Source of the DNA: Chrysomallon squamiferum
Lineage: Eukaryota; Mollusca; Gastropoda; Neomphalida; Peltospiridae
Direction: 5' to 3'
DNA: 64,000 nt
Assembly (NCBI GenBank): GCA_012295275.1
Contig: CM022677.1
Coordinates: 2,995,290 to 3,059,289, forward strand
A program made the translations under genes and the position numbers. A model generated the notes under the pieces. It worked only from the letters and a program-made list of their open reading frames with translations, ran no database searches and was not told where the DNA came from. This document shows positions 50,746 through 63,920 of the stretch, piece by piece. Each line of letters begins with the position of its first letter. Position 1 is the stretch's first letter.

Positions 50746-51888
50746 TCGACTGGAAAATTTACTACGAGACTCAGGCAAAGTAGACATTTTCTTTTCGGTT
50801 ATCGTTCCTTTTCCTGCGTACAAAGCTGTCGTGTAGGTTTTTCGTTTTGTCATGTTAATAAACTGTACTGGATTGTTTCCCCTTGAATGGTCATTCTCTT
50901 TAACTGTTTACACATTTCGAGTGATGGTCAGAGGTAATTATATATTAATTACTGTGCTGATATAAAATGTGCATAGCTTGGATGAATTCGCGAGGGTCTC
51001 TAACAAAATGGTTTACTGTTAGCGCATGTGGCTTTGTGTGCGTGCGTGTGTGTGAGTACAGTTACGTGTCTGAAGTATTGTCACTGTGTTGTTGAAGGTT
51101 CTGCGTGAGGTGGGTGGTTGAGGGGGGATGCAGTGCATGCTGCATAATTGCTCTTATTTATATATAAATATATAAATAAAGGACAAAATAACATATTATT
51201 TCAATACAGATTCACATTATATATACATGACATGCATATATACATTAACAGACACACTCACACAAAATTAAACACGTATATAAATTATAATAATGTATTC
51301 ATTTCAAAACAGTCAGAAATTCTGAATCATAATTTCGCTGATACATCAAGTAATTCAACAAAAAGTTTTAAAAAAATTACAGCAATAAAAAATAATGGTA
51401 TCATCTTTTAATTTTTTTTCTTTCTCCCTGTTTCTTTTACAACGATTTATATATTTATCGTATATAAATTTCAATTTGAGTGTAAATAAAAGGAAAAAAA
51501 AGAAAAAGAAAAAAAAAATGTGTGTGTGTAAGAGCAAGAGGTATTGAGAGAGAGAAAAAGAGAGAGAGAAAAAAAAAAGTGAAAGAGAAAAAAAAATTAT
51601 TTTTTTTTCTTTCTTTCTTTACCGTTAACTGCAAACAACAAAAAAAGGTTTTTATATCTCCATTTTTAGTTATTCAAACATTTGCTCTTTCTCTTTCACA
51701 AGTCAAGAATTAAGGTGTTCATTTGATATACTAGTTATTTGCGAAACTAAAGAAAACTCACGGAAACACACGAACATAAACATGTCACCTTAACATTCCG
51801 TTATTTACAACAGAAACGAGAAAAGAACTGATTAATTAATTAATATTCCCACACACGAATCATCCATGCGTTCAAGAATGTAGATTTC
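50746..51888. other. No gene recognised
   Basis: Mixed unique sequence, a TG tract near 51030 and A/GA-rich sequence at 51480-51600. Confidence 0.5.
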
Positions 51889-52257
51889 GTGATTTCTTTT
51901 TTCTTTTTTTCTTTTTATTCAATCATTGATGTTTCATATCGAAAGAGCACACATTTAAATTTCTGTTTTGGTTCCTGTCAAAATGGCCGATATTCTGTTC
52001 TACTCGGCCGGCTCTCGGTCTTATTGCCATGGTTAAAAAGCGAATTTCTTGGATCACAAAACAGCTGTGAAGAACATTACGGCATTCACAAAGCCATCGA
52101 TTTACGATCCGTCAAGCTTGATCCAAAACAGGGGGTCTAATGTAAGCAGTACATGGTCCAATACAAAGTGCGGCCCCGCCTAAAAAATTCCATTAAAACT
52201 AACAAGAGTTCAATCACGGTTTTGCAAAAAGAAATCGATTGCCTGGGGCCCTTTTAA
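51889..52257 (+). pseudogene. Coding-like block with one in-frame stop, unidentified
   Basis: From about 51940 the frame reads LNFCFGSCQNGRYSVLLGRL, ..LKSEFLGSQNSCEEHYGIHK and AIDLRSVKLDPKQGV. It meets TAA at 52138-52140, then continues in the same frame as CKQYMVQYKVRPRLKNSIKT and ITVLQKEIDCLGPF to TAA at 52255-52257. The block is richer in GC and CpG than its surroundings. It ends sharply in an AT-rich, T-run-rich region. No domain recognised. It could be a decayed exon or a retroposed piece. Confidence 0.35.
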
Positions 52258-53238
52258 GGTATATAAGAAAGAAAAAATATATATATTTAAAGATTTCTGT
52301 GGGGATATTTTTCCTTTTTTTTTTTTTTTTTTTTTATTATGATTTCAATTTCTTTTTTTCATTTTCTTAATATTTTTTTTTTTTTTTTTTTGTATTGTCA
52401 TATAATTAATAAATTACTTCTTTTTTTTAAATTTGTTTACTTACTTTTATTTCATATTTATTTATTTGTATGTTTATTTGTTTGTTGGGTTGTTTGTTTC
52501 ACAGTTTGCTTTTCTATCTTTCTTTCTGTCTTTCTTTCTTTCTTTTTTTTTGTTTCTTTGTTTCTTTATTTCTTTCATTATGCATTTATTTATTTACTAG
52601 TTTATTTAAATATACCTTCAAACCTTTATATTTGCAGTGACTACAATCTTCTTACGAATACCGACAAATATAACGTAAAAGAATCCTTATAGAAACATTT
52701 ACTGAAATTCGATTTCAAACAAATTTTAAATAAGTAACATGGAGTGATTCCGATAAACAAAAATCAATTTCAACAGCAAGTCAAAATAAATAATATCAGT
52801 TTATCATATTTATGTACTGAATAATTTGATTTAGCAAAATTATAACTCAAACAAATTTTTCTCATTTTACTAAAATAATAATAAAAGTAAAAGAAAGGAA
52901 ATTAATGTTAAATATTGCTTTTGTAGTTAGAAACGAAGAAAGAAAGAATGAAAGAAAGAATGAATGAATAAGAAAGAGTAGTAAAGAAATTAAAAGAAAA
53001 GAAATACATTAATAATGTAATTTAATTAATGTTAGACAAAACTACATATAACTATAAGAGTCATCTCCTTGTACATACTTTTCATATCATGTAATTTCAG
53101 TTCTTTCAGAGCAGTTGAGTCAGTACACGTTTTGTATATATAATTATATTAGGCTTATGTAATTGCCTTTTACACAGGTTGTTAAAACTGAATGTTTTAA
53201 AGTTAAATAAAATAGTAAATATTTTTTTGTTTTGTTTT

Positions 53239-53304
<66 letters not shown>

Positions 53305-53931
53305 TCCAAGTCAAGTTGAAAAAAAAAAAAATGTACCCTCGCTCAAGAACGATCCCACGACCCCCAGAAAAAAGTCTGGTGACCCCTCTGGAGGTCATGA
53401 CCCTCAGGTTGAAAACCTATGTCCTTTACACAGCTAAATGAACAAGAACAGTATTAGTGTGTTAACACCTAAGTGAATTCACTCATTTAGATTAAATGTC
53501 AAAAGCAGAAGTCTACATAAATACGTATGATGCACATATGCTTTCTTTTATTGAACTCATTGCAAAGCGACCTAAAAAACGGCAAAGTATTTAACTTTCA
53601 AATGCCACGCTATTGTCACAAACATAAAATTAAACATCAAAATACATACATCGATGTTTTTTGTTTCTAATACAAAATGGCTGTTAGCAAATTAGTGCAT
53701 ACACAACGTGTTCAGGCATTTAAGTCATTTATCATGTGAATCTCAGTTATATTAATTTGTATACGTTTAGAAGAACTGTGTGTATTGTCAAACTCTAATC
53801 ACAACAGTAAACAATACATTTGACAGAAATAACGAAAGTCTGCTGACTGATCACAGAATGTGACAGGGAGATCATCGGACAAAATGGAGGCAAGATGTAT
53901 CCATAGATTCAACTTTCAGGTAATCTGTTTC
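52258..53931. other. Mostly non-coding; (CT)n and a possible DNA-transposon end
   Basis: T-runs and TTTA/CTTT sequence at 52310-52620. (CT)n at about 53240-53302. The stretch 53326-53425 (CCCACGACCCCCAGAAAAAA, GGAGGTCATGACCCTCAGGT, TTGAAAACCTATG) resembles the terminal sequence of non-autonomous hAT-like elements, from memory and weakly. The rest is unique and unassigned. Confidence 0.35.
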
Positions 53932-53934
53932 AAA

Positions 53935-54001
<67 letters not shown>

Positions 54002-54317
54002 ACAAACAAACAAATAAAATAAATAAACAAAAAGAAGCAAATAAATAAATAAATAAGTAAGTAAATAAGTAACAAATAAACAAATAAATAAACAAATAAA
54101 TAAAACAAAACAAACAAATAAATAAATAAACAAACAAATAAATAAATAAGTAAATAATAAATAAATAAATAAACAAATAAATAAACAAACAAATAAATAA
54201 ATAAACAAGTAAATAAACAAACAAACAAATAAACAAATAAATAAATAAATAAATAAACAAATAAATAAATAAATAAATAAATAAATAAAAAAAAATAAAT
54301 AAATAATAGAAAAAAAA

Positions 54318-54396
<79 letters not shown>

Positions 54397-54662
54397 ACAA
54401 ATAAATAATAAAAAAAAAAATAATTAAATAAATAATTAAATAAATAAACAAATAAATAAATAAACAAATATATAAATAAATAAACAAATAAATAAATAAA
54501 TAAACAAATAAATAAATAAACAAATAAATAAATAAAGTAAATAAATAAATAAACAAATAAATAATAAAAAACAAATAATTAAATAAATAATTAAATAAAT
54601 AAACAAATAAATAAATAAACAAATATATAAATAAATAAACAAATAAATAAATAAATAAATAA
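53932..54662. repeat. ~730-bp AAAT/AAAC tetranucleotide array
   Basis: AAAT units are interspersed with AAAC, AAGT and occasional A-runs. Longer blocks such as AATAAATAATTAAATAAATA plus AAACAAATAAAT recur at about 54415-54480 and 54570-54640, so the array has some higher-order structure. Minus-strand frames of 94-247 codons (FIYLFIYL repeats) are artefacts of the four-base period. Confidence 0.95.
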
Positions 54663-55615
54663 GAAGAAAACAAGAAGGCTGACTACACTGGTTAATACTA
54701 AGTCGATGTCGATCCCTCAACTAGACCCTGGCAATACAATCTGAAATATGAAGACAGGAAATATTTGACTTTATAAAACATAGTGACAGTTACCACGAAA
54801 CTAAACTTCGACAGAGAGTAATGACCGACAAATTCAAAAATCTGAATGAATTGACGATACACACAATGACCCAGTGACCGAACTTTCTTACACTGATATT
54901 CTTAAAATGATAAAACAAATTAAATCTTTCGCTGCTTCTATTGACAGCAGATTTTGTAACTGATGTTAAACATGGAGGCCATGACAGAGAAGTTTGTTTT
55001 TGAGAGAAACAGGAAAAATAATAATAATAATAAAGTAGAAGATAAAAACACAGTTGTCGATGACAGACTGTTTCTCATATGAAACTTGATAGACACTTCA
55101 CAATAACACTAGAAATAAAATATATTTCATGTCATTTTAACTTGTACAAGCCTGCGCTCTGTTTAAAACGGCAGCTATGATTGGTCCCAAATGAGTCCAC
55201 TGTATACATACACACGTACACAAAAGACACACACACATACACAAACGCACGCACGCACACACACACACACACACACATATATATCAATATCTGTCTCTGT
55301 ATCTATGTATGTATGTTTGTATGTATGTGTGTCTGTCTGTGTATCTGAGTGTATATATATATATGTTTGTGAGTGTGTATACACAGAGAGAAAAAGATAG
55401 ATACAATACACAGACATCTAATCACACATAACTCTTTCTTAAGCATACATACATACGTAGTACATACATATATACAAACACGCATACATACATACACACA
55501 ACTAAGTTGATAATCTTGTAGTTGTAAATGTTTCTAGTATGTTGATAAACTAATAGTTACATACAAGTTTGTGAACCTTAAGATCATAATGTGATTGAAT
55601 TAATATTGTTTTGAA

Positions 55616-55685
<70 letters not shown>

Positions 55686-56502
55686 TGTTTCTTTTTATTA
55701 AAATGAATTTACTTTTAGTCTGTTTTACATGTTACAGAATTATAATGCAGTGACTGAGGGTAATGTGTAAGTAAACCTATCACTTTTGTTAATATATTAT
55801 CAGATTTAAATTAAAATAACCTTCTTGGACAAGCATGTTTTTACAGAAACACTTCTGATAAAGAGATAAGTTAAAAAAAAGGAAAGGTGGATGCATTTGT
55901 GTATGTCACTGTGTACTTGTGTGTGTTGCTGTGTGATTTGTATGTATCAGTTTGTGTTTGTGTGTAGGTGGGGTTTTTGTGTCTGTGTGTCATAGTGTGC
56001 GAGCATGTTACTGTTAAAACAAAAACAAACTCGTTGCAAAATATAATTACTCGTATTTGTTTTTATTAGTTGGTTCCTTACTTATCTCCCCGTCTTAAAC
56101 TTACACAATGTTTATTCTATTCACCTTTATTTGAAATCTGTGCGAATGTCAAAGCATGAGTGGGTGTGTAACTGAGCTTATGTATGACAAACAGCTGTTA
56201 GTGTGGGTGTTTATAGATATGTGTGTTTGTGTGTACGCTTTTTGTGTGTGTGTTTGTGTATGTATGTATGTGTGTATGTATGTATATATATGTATGTGTA
56301 TGTATGTGTATGTATGTGTATGTATGTATGTGTGTATGTATGTGTGTGTGTGTATGTATGTGTGTATGTATGTATGTGTGTGTATATATGTGTGTATGTA
56401 TATATGTGTGTATGTATGTATGTGTGTGTGTGTATGTATGTGTGTATGTATGTAGGTATGTATGTGTGTATGTATGTGTATGTATGTATGTGTGTGTATG
56501 TA

Positions 56503-56533
<31 letters not shown>

Positions 56534-57005
56534 ATGTATGTATGTATGTATGTATGTGTGTGTGTGTGTGTGTATGTGTGTGTGTATGTGTGTGTGTATG
56601 TGTGTGTGTATGTATGTATGTGTTTGTGTTGGAGTATTTATGTGTACGAATATAAAATCAGTGGATATCTACGAATATGTGTGTGTTTGAGACAGTGTAT
56701 AGTGTAGGTGCATTTTTGCTATCTATGTATGTGTGTGAAAGACAGTGACATCTTTTTATGTATGTGTATATATATGCTTATTTATTATTATTATTATTTT
56801 GGCTACATTTTTTTTGTTTCTTTATTTTTTTTTTTTTTTTTTATTTATTTATTTTTTTTTTTGTTAAAGTTTGAGAGAGGTGCATGTTGATAATTGTTTT
56901 CCAAATCAAGGGTTGAATTAATATTTAATCCCATGAAAAAATAAATATTATCTTTTTTATATCTTGAAGCTATGTGTATGTATTACACAGGAATTATCAG
57001 AACAG

Positions 57006-57062
<57 letters not shown>

Positions 57063-57381
57063 AAACATATTCATGATATTAAGTAACATTAAGAAAAAAA
57101 AATGAAAGAAGAAGAAAGAAAGAAGAAAAGAAGAGTATCTCAGTTTACAAAATGACATAGTTTATAAACTGAGCTTGTATAGTGGCTTTAAAATACAATG
57201 GGATAATCCAACTGATTAGGAGGTGTTTTTTTACACATTTTTCATTCTGTACTCTCTTTCAGAATGTATTTAATTTTTAAACGTCTGTTTTGTTCACCTA
57301 CTTATAAACTGGAGTGACTTCCCTTCCATCAATTAAACCCCAACTTTATATGAACACTATATTCTATTTTTCATTAAGTTT

Positions 57382-57424
<43 letters not shown>

Positions 57425-57930
57425 TATTATTGTCAAAACGGAAAAGACTATAGAAGGTCATCATACAGAGTAACAAAGAAAAAATCCATGAAAAATTATT
57501 AAAATATAAACAATAAAACATTCCGTTTAAAATAAAAAAATAATATATATAGAAATAAAACTGCATTCTAACAGTAATCCAATGTCATTTTGGCTCTGCC
57601 AGCTCATCTTGGTGTGTTGTACTGATGAAGAAATAATAAACTCAAAATAAAAATGTCCAGTTTATTTTTGAAGTCAATCCCTCATAAGTATATTGGAGAA
57701 ATGAGATTAGATTGGTCAAAATGTTGCTGGATGGAACTCCATTCCAAACAAATCAAACTAAATCTTCTCCATATTATTGAAAACACTACAGTCCCCGGTT
57801 ACCTAACTACTGATTTCAAATTAACTAGATCCAAACATAATATAAAATGCAAGATCCAGTGCAGTGTCTCTTCAGATACCTCAAGTTAGAACATTTGGTA
57901 AAAATGCACAGGAATATTGTCTTGGAATAT
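54663..57930. repeat. Microsatellite-rich stretch without recognised genes
   Basis: (CA)n near 55210-55280; (ATT)n at 55619-55684; a TGTA/TG array at about 56223-56630; T-runs at 56800-56865; (ATT)n at 57010-57060; (AT)n at 57385-57422. The frame at 57653-57889 has ordinary composition but no recognisable domain. Confidence 0.7.
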
Positions 57931-57933
57931 CTT

Positions 57934-58098
<165 letters not shown>

Positions 58099-58424
58099 AA
58101 AAAGAGAGACAACTGCAGCCGATGTTCATGGATAAAAACAACATCACTCATGAATGCACCTTTAATTGGCGTAGATAAATCCAAATTCAAACAGTATTTT
58201 GAAAATAAAAAAGTCAAATCTCCTTGCTGTTTCATTCTTTCTTTGTTTCTTTGGGGTTTTTTTCGTTCCGTTTTCTTTAAATTAAATTTATATCTTTGTA
58301 TTACAAAATATGACCAAAAAAAAAAAATAATATAATAATAATAATAATAAAATGTTTGTAATTAAAAAAGAAAGATATCACCATAAATTTCATCATTTGT
58401 TTTCAAAAATGTTTGCTTTTTTTG

Positions 58425-58596
58425 GACTGGACTGATATATACATATGTATTTAGCTGTCTCCGATCTGCCTGTGTATGTGTTGTGTGTGTACATGTGTGT
58501 GTGTACATGTGTGTTGGACTGATATATACATATGTATTTAGCTGTCTGATCTGCCTGTGTATGTGTTGTGTGTGTGTGTGTGTATGTGTGTGTGTG

Positions 58597-58637
<41 letters not shown>

Positions 58638-58715
58638 CCTACATGTGTGTGTGTGTGTGTGTTGTGTGTGTACATGTGTGTGTATGTGTACATGTGTGTG
58701 TGTGTGTGCATCTAT
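58425..58715. repeat. Duplicated TG block
   Basis: A stretch containing GGACTGATATATACATATGT and TTAGCTGTCT occurs at about 58429 and 58515. Each copy is followed by TGTGTTGTGTGTG and ACATGTGTGTG repeats. CA/TG frames on both strands are artefacts. Confidence 0.85.
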
Positions 58716-59094
58716 ATATACATATATAGACATACTGATAAAGACAGATAGATACAAATACATATACAGAATTAGAGACACACATGAATGGAGATACAGA
58801 AACGGAAAGACAGAGAGACACACAGACTGACAGAGAGATAGATAAACATACACTGCGATATAAAGTAGTTAGATAGACAGACAGACAGACATATCATCAG
58901 ACAGCTAGATAGATACATTTCAATCTACACAGTTCCTGACAGAAAACTAATATTTCATGAAGGGTTGATTAATTTAATTCTGTGAATTACAAACATTAAT
59001 GCTGTAGTGTTAATTCCACTGGACAATGTGAATGTATTCTCCCATGTATGTATTCTCCCATGTAGGAGTTCAGTAATTCATTGTTGGTTTTCAT

Positions 59095-59400
59095 AGACTG
59101 TCACAACCATGTTTCTTGATAACACATCCCTCTGTAACTCATTGTCAGTTTTCACAATCAAACTGTCACAACCATGTTTCTTGATAACACATCTCTCTGT
59201 AACTCATTGTCGGTTTTTAAATCAAACTGTCACAACCATGTTTCTTGATAACACATCTCTCTGTAACTCATTGTCGGTTTTTACAATCAAACTGTCACAA
59301 CCATGTTTCTTGATAACACATCTCTCTGTAACTCATTGTCGGTTTTTACAATCAAACTGTCACAACCATGTTTCTTGATAACACATCCCTCTGGTACATC
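59095..59400 (+). repeat. 65-bp tandem repeat, ~5 copies
   Basis: The unit has CACAACCATGTTTCTTGATA, ACACATCTCTCTGTAACTCA and TTGTCGGTTTTTACAATCAA. The 89-codon frame through it is kept open by chance. ACT/ACC-rich sequence follows at 59460-59700. Confidence 0.9.
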
Positions 59401-59849
59401 GATTGGGCACTTTCCAACACTCGAACCATACCTGTGTGTGTCAAACATATCACTGCTTTTGTTACTATATTATTATACTACTACAACTGTGACAACTACT
59501 AACCACTGTTACTAATACTACTACGATGTTGACCACTACTACCACTGTTACTAATACTACAGTTATGTCGACCACTACTAACCAGTGTTACTAATACTAC
59601 TACAATGTTGACTACTACTAACCAGTGTTACTTATACTACAATGATGTTGACTACTGCTACCACTGTTACTGATACTACTACTACTACTACTACTTTTGC
59701 AATAACTACTATTACTTCTGCTATTATTACTTATAGTTAGAACTATCACTAAAACTATTAGTACTATTATTGGTAATACTAATAACAATATTAATAATGC
59801 CAGAAATGGATAACATGAATGTTTGTTTGCTGAAACAATAGCTAGTTGT

Positions 59850-60110
59850 CATTGTTTCAGCGCTGTTTAACACACAAAAACCTGTTGTGAAGGTATCCAT
59901 ACTCTTCACCAAACAACTTGCATACAAGCTTACAATAACATCAGCAAAACTGAGAACACAAACAATCTGGTATACCTATGTGACATTTTTAACTCAGTCA
60001 ACTTGCAGAATGATGCTGTAGATTACAATAAAGTGCAACAGAAAAATGTTTACAAAGCTGACAACCAGCTGAAGTTTATGTATAAGGAGACTCACACATG
60101 TAAACGTAAA
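59850..60110 (+). mobile_element. Possible hAT (ZBED-type) transposase fragment
   Basis: One plus-strand frame reads CEGIHTLHQTTCIQAYNNIS, then NNLVYLCDIFNSVNLQNDAV, then KVQQKNVYKADNQLKFMYKE. The order YLxDIFNxxN, then NVxxADxxLxxF, recalls the middle of hAT/ZBED transposases (YLADIF..LN..). An upstream stop at about 59870 and a repeat boundary after 60110 limit it to about 80 codons. No zinc finger or terminal dimerisation domain is present. Confidence 0.35.
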
Positions 60111-60124
60111 TTAACCACACAAAA

Positions 60125-60562
60125 CATAGTAATAAAAAAAATAAATAAATAAATAAATAAATAAAAAAAAAAAAATAAATAAATATATACATAAATAATA
60201 AATATCTGTTTCTCTGTATATGTGTATATATCTACATGTCTATAACTACATAGAAATAAATAAAAAATAAATAAATAATAATAAATATATATTCATATAT
60301 AGTGACACATACACACTCAAACACACACACACATATATACATATATATATATATGTGTGTGTGTGTGTTTGTTTATATATATACGACAATTTTTTCAGTA
60401 AATGGATAAAGTGTCAGAAATACTGGTATATTTAAAATGGCGATTGGTACACACATATATACACAAACATATATATATATACATACATATGCACACAAAA
60501 ACACACATACATTCATACATTTACATATACACATACACACACACACACACAAACATACACAT

Positions 60563-60595
<33 letters not shown>

Positions 60596-60671
60596 CACAC
60601 ATATAGATAATATAGTAGTAGTAGTAGTAGCAGCAGCAAAGTGGTTTTAATAATATGAAAAAGAACAACAT

Positions 60672-60707
<36 letters not shown>

Positions 60708-60870
60708 GTAATAATAATAGTAGTAATAACAATAATAACAACAAAAAACAACAAAAAGTAATGTTAATACTAATAAAATGCTGTAATTGTTACAACAGAA
60801 AAAAAAAAAAAAAACAATAAAAATAATCGACTTACTTTGTTTTTTTTTTTTTTACCAAGTCAGCTCAGTC
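60125..60870. repeat. AT, CA/TG and AAT microsatellite cluster
   Basis: AAAT at 60138-60185, CA/TA repeats at 60300-60370 and 60450-60605, (TAG)n at 60612-60630, (AAT)n at 60676-60705, A- and T-runs at 60800-60855. Frames are repeat translations. Confidence 0.85.
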
Positions 60871-61010
60871 TCCCAGAATGAAGTAATTATCTTTAATGAA
60901 AAGAATGTCTAAGTAATCCAAATAAACTGAATCCATATCATATTCATCTTTAAAATACAGAAAAATATAAAATAAGTATCATAAAAATATATCTGTTTAG
61001 AATTTGACGC

Positions 61011-61063
61011 CATGTTGCTACTGCTGCTACTTTTTCCAGTGACGTCATTCCGATTATGCAAAT
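61011..61063. promoter_or_regulatory. Possible regulatory pocket: palindromic CRE plus octamer
   Basis: A full TGACGTCA lies at 61040-61047. Nine bases later comes ATGCAAAT at 61056-61063, the POU octamer. The flank TGACGCCATGTTGC is unusually GC-rich for this region. No first exon was identified on either side. The pairing is suggestive only. Confidence 0.25.
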
Positions 61064-62270
61064 TGGAGAAGTTAAAAGTCAGATGGCTTTAAAACCGGAA
61101 ACATTTATTAAATTGTTTGTTTATTTTGTAAAGCATTTATATAATTTAAAAAAATTTTGATGACATTTTGTTAGAATTTGTCTTTTTATTCCTGCATAAC
61201 ATTATTAAACCATACACATTTATTCTGTCAATAATCGTCATTTGATTAAGACTAGTTCGGCCATTGCCGTAACATGCGATGTCACGAAGAATTAATACAG
61301 TTCTATTCGTTGTGACAAAACGTTCTGTAACCGTAAACTTAGGATAAGGGTTGAGATAGTTTCTGTCAATAAAATCGGAAAGTTGAAGTTGACATTTCTA
61401 GATATAAAAATTAAAAGAAAAAGTATGATAAAAAATAAACAAGACCATGTCTTATTCCATATTGATACAGTTATTCAGAACATTAAACGGTTAAGTACTT
61501 TTGTTGTTAATAGGTGTGATAATAAAAACACATTCCGACTAACCAGAACCAGTTACTAATTTAGTGTCATCAGCAATTTATTTATTTATTTATTTATAAT
61601 AGTTTTATATTGAAGGCGTTAATCAATTTAATTTCAGTTAATGATTTTCATGTTTTATCTTTTATGAGATAATATGTGACTATTAAAAGTACGTTTATAA
61701 ATCAATGTTTATATACAGATATAGATCCGAGATATAGAAAATAATTTATTTATTTAGGAACTTTTAGTTATTTTACCAGTTTTGCACCAAGAAAACATAT
61801 TTTCAGTTGCTGTGTTAAATAAATGCATTATAAATTCGCAGAGATCACAAGGTTTTCTTAAATCTAAATAAAACAGTTAATTCAGGTAATTTCACATTCG
61901 ACCATTTCCGTGATCTGTGATACGGTAATCGCTTGTAACAAAGTATTAAAACAATAAATTATTTTAAAATAAACAAATAACTAAATAATAATAATAATCA
62001 TAATAGTAAAGATTATCAAATAAAATCAGATTAAAAAAAAATTAAAAGTCCGAAAGTTATTGGTTTAGATTTCTATGTAAATAATGTGTATGTTGTGCAC
62101 TATTAATACCATTACCTAACTGAATATCATAAAAACAGTTTTGTGCTAAAGGAGACTGGAGAAGACTACAGAGAAAACAGAAGTTAAAAACAGTTTTGCT
62201 GAAATTGATAAAGGAATTTGTTTGGTGTTAAAGAAGAGACATCATACAACTGATAAAAATCTAATTAAAT
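61064..62270. other. Unique AT-rich sequence, no gene recognised
   Basis: It contains several CpGs (61260-61330) and an ATTT run at 61575-61597, but no coding block that I can name. Confidence 0.4.
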
Positions 62271-62395
62271 ACTCACCCAGCTGTGTCGAAATAATGATGA
62301 TGATGATGATGATGTTGTTGGTGAGGTCATGATTGGACTTCATCTTCCTGTGCCAATGATTTCCACAAAATTGTCTGAATGCAGAATCTAAGCAG
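62271..62395 (-). other. Exon-like segment with a CAT/ATC trinucleotide run
   Basis: On the minus strand a TGCTTAG acceptor-like site precedes about 62393, and GCTGG|GTGAGT gives a strong donor near 62279. The interior has a (CAT)n run that reads as poly-His (QQHHHHHHHYFDTA) in one frame and poly-Ile in another. The poly-His frame has a TGA upstream of the run. It may be a non-coding or 5' UTR exon. Confidence 0.25.
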
Positions 62396-62849
62396 ATGTA
62401 CATAAAACAAGATACTAATACATGCACACACATATGTCTATAAATACAGACACACTCATACATTCATACATATATACATACATCTGTATAAATATATACA
62501 TGCAGACACATACATACAGAAACAAAAAAAATACCTGCATACATAGAGAAATTATATACACACACATACACATACAAACATACATTACACTCATTTGAAC
62601 TAATTCTAATGTTCAGGTGTACAGACAGACAGACATATTTACTGACACATTTGACACTTGGTGGACACAGACCCATCTTACAACACATAAATAAATAAAT
62701 AAATAAAATAAGGAAGGAAAGAAAAAAAAAATTCACACACATTAGCAATTAAATAGTTTAATTAGTTAATAAAATAAATAAATATTGAATAAAAAAAAAA
62801 AACACATTATAAAGGACCAAAATACATTCCATACACACACAAAACAACC

Positions 62850-62887
<38 letters not shown>

Positions 62888-63670
62888 CTCTCTGTCTTTT
62901 CTGTTTCTGCCAATTCTCTCCCCCTTTATGTACATAAGTTTTAGAAACCCATAATAACTTCAGAGCAGTACAGTAAGATCCACTTTAAACCCTTTTAACA
63001 AACAGATCTACTTTAACCTACTAATACTTACCTTACAGCTGTGTGTTATTGTTTCATCTGGAAAATAAATAATCATTATAAAAAATAATTAAGAAATAAA
63101 TAAAAGAAAGAAAGAATTAAGGAAGAAAGGAAAAGGAAAAATGAAGCTATGTAATATATAAATTTGCCTAGACAAGCACTATCAGCAGGCTGAATACTTT
63201 GGAGTGAGAGAAAACTGGTCAGTAGTTAGTGTAGATACTTCACTTCTAGCTGTAGCTAATTTACTTGAAAATAAACTTGAAGATATTCTCAAGTAAGTAT
63301 GTAAGACTTGTATATGAAATGAAACCCACAAAGAAAACAAGAGTCTTAAAGAAAACTGTCAAAACTGCAGTAAGACATTTATTCATTTCATTTTGGGGTC
63401 TTCAGTCCTGTAACAAGGAGAAATATTTTCAGTATCATAACATAGTAGATATTTCTGCATGCTGAAAAGCCTAGGGCTTTCTTTTTTTACTTCTTCTTTT
63501 TTTTCACTAGCTGGTCAAAGCATTTATGTATGCAAATCTGGTATAATAAAACACTAAAGGGAGTAGAAAAATTACCAAGACAACAATGAAGCAGAAAAAA
63601 AAAAAAGCAAGAAAAATTATTAATTATGTTTGAAATTACACAATCTTTTCTTGTACTGAAAGCATGCAGA
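62396..63670. other. No gene recognised
   Basis: CA/TA-rich sequence at 62420-62600, AAAT at 62688-62706 and (AT)n at 62864-62887. Beyond that is unique AT-rich DNA. The 63265-63465 frame has no known domain. Confidence 0.4.
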
Positions 63671-63676
63671 CACAAA

Positions 63677-63920
63677 AGCAGAATGCTAAGAGGCAGTTCC
63701 TCAGCTCTGATCTGAATGTGTAGTTTATACATGATCAGTGTTAAAACAACACAAAGCAGAATGCCAAGAGGCAGTTCTTCAGCTCTGATCTGAATGTGTA
63801 GTTTATACATGATCAGTGTTAAAACAACACAAAGCAACACAAAGCAGAATGCTAAGAGGCAGTTCCTCAGCTCTGATCTGAATGTGTAGTTTATACATGA
63901 TCAGTGTTAAAACAACAGAA
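63677..63920 (+). repeat. 78-bp tandem repeat, 3 copies
   Basis: Copies begin with AGCAGAATGCTAAGAGGCAG at about 63677, 63755 and 63843. Each has CTCAGCTCTGATCTGAATGT and TTATACATGATCAGTGTTAA. The last interval is 88 bp because CAACACAAAG is doubled. The copies are nearly identical. Confidence 0.9.

Noticed and set aside
53872-54673. Several long FIYLFIYL-type frames resembling membrane proteins
   Set aside because: They are translations of the AAAT array; a four-base period gives a constant four-residue pattern in every frame.
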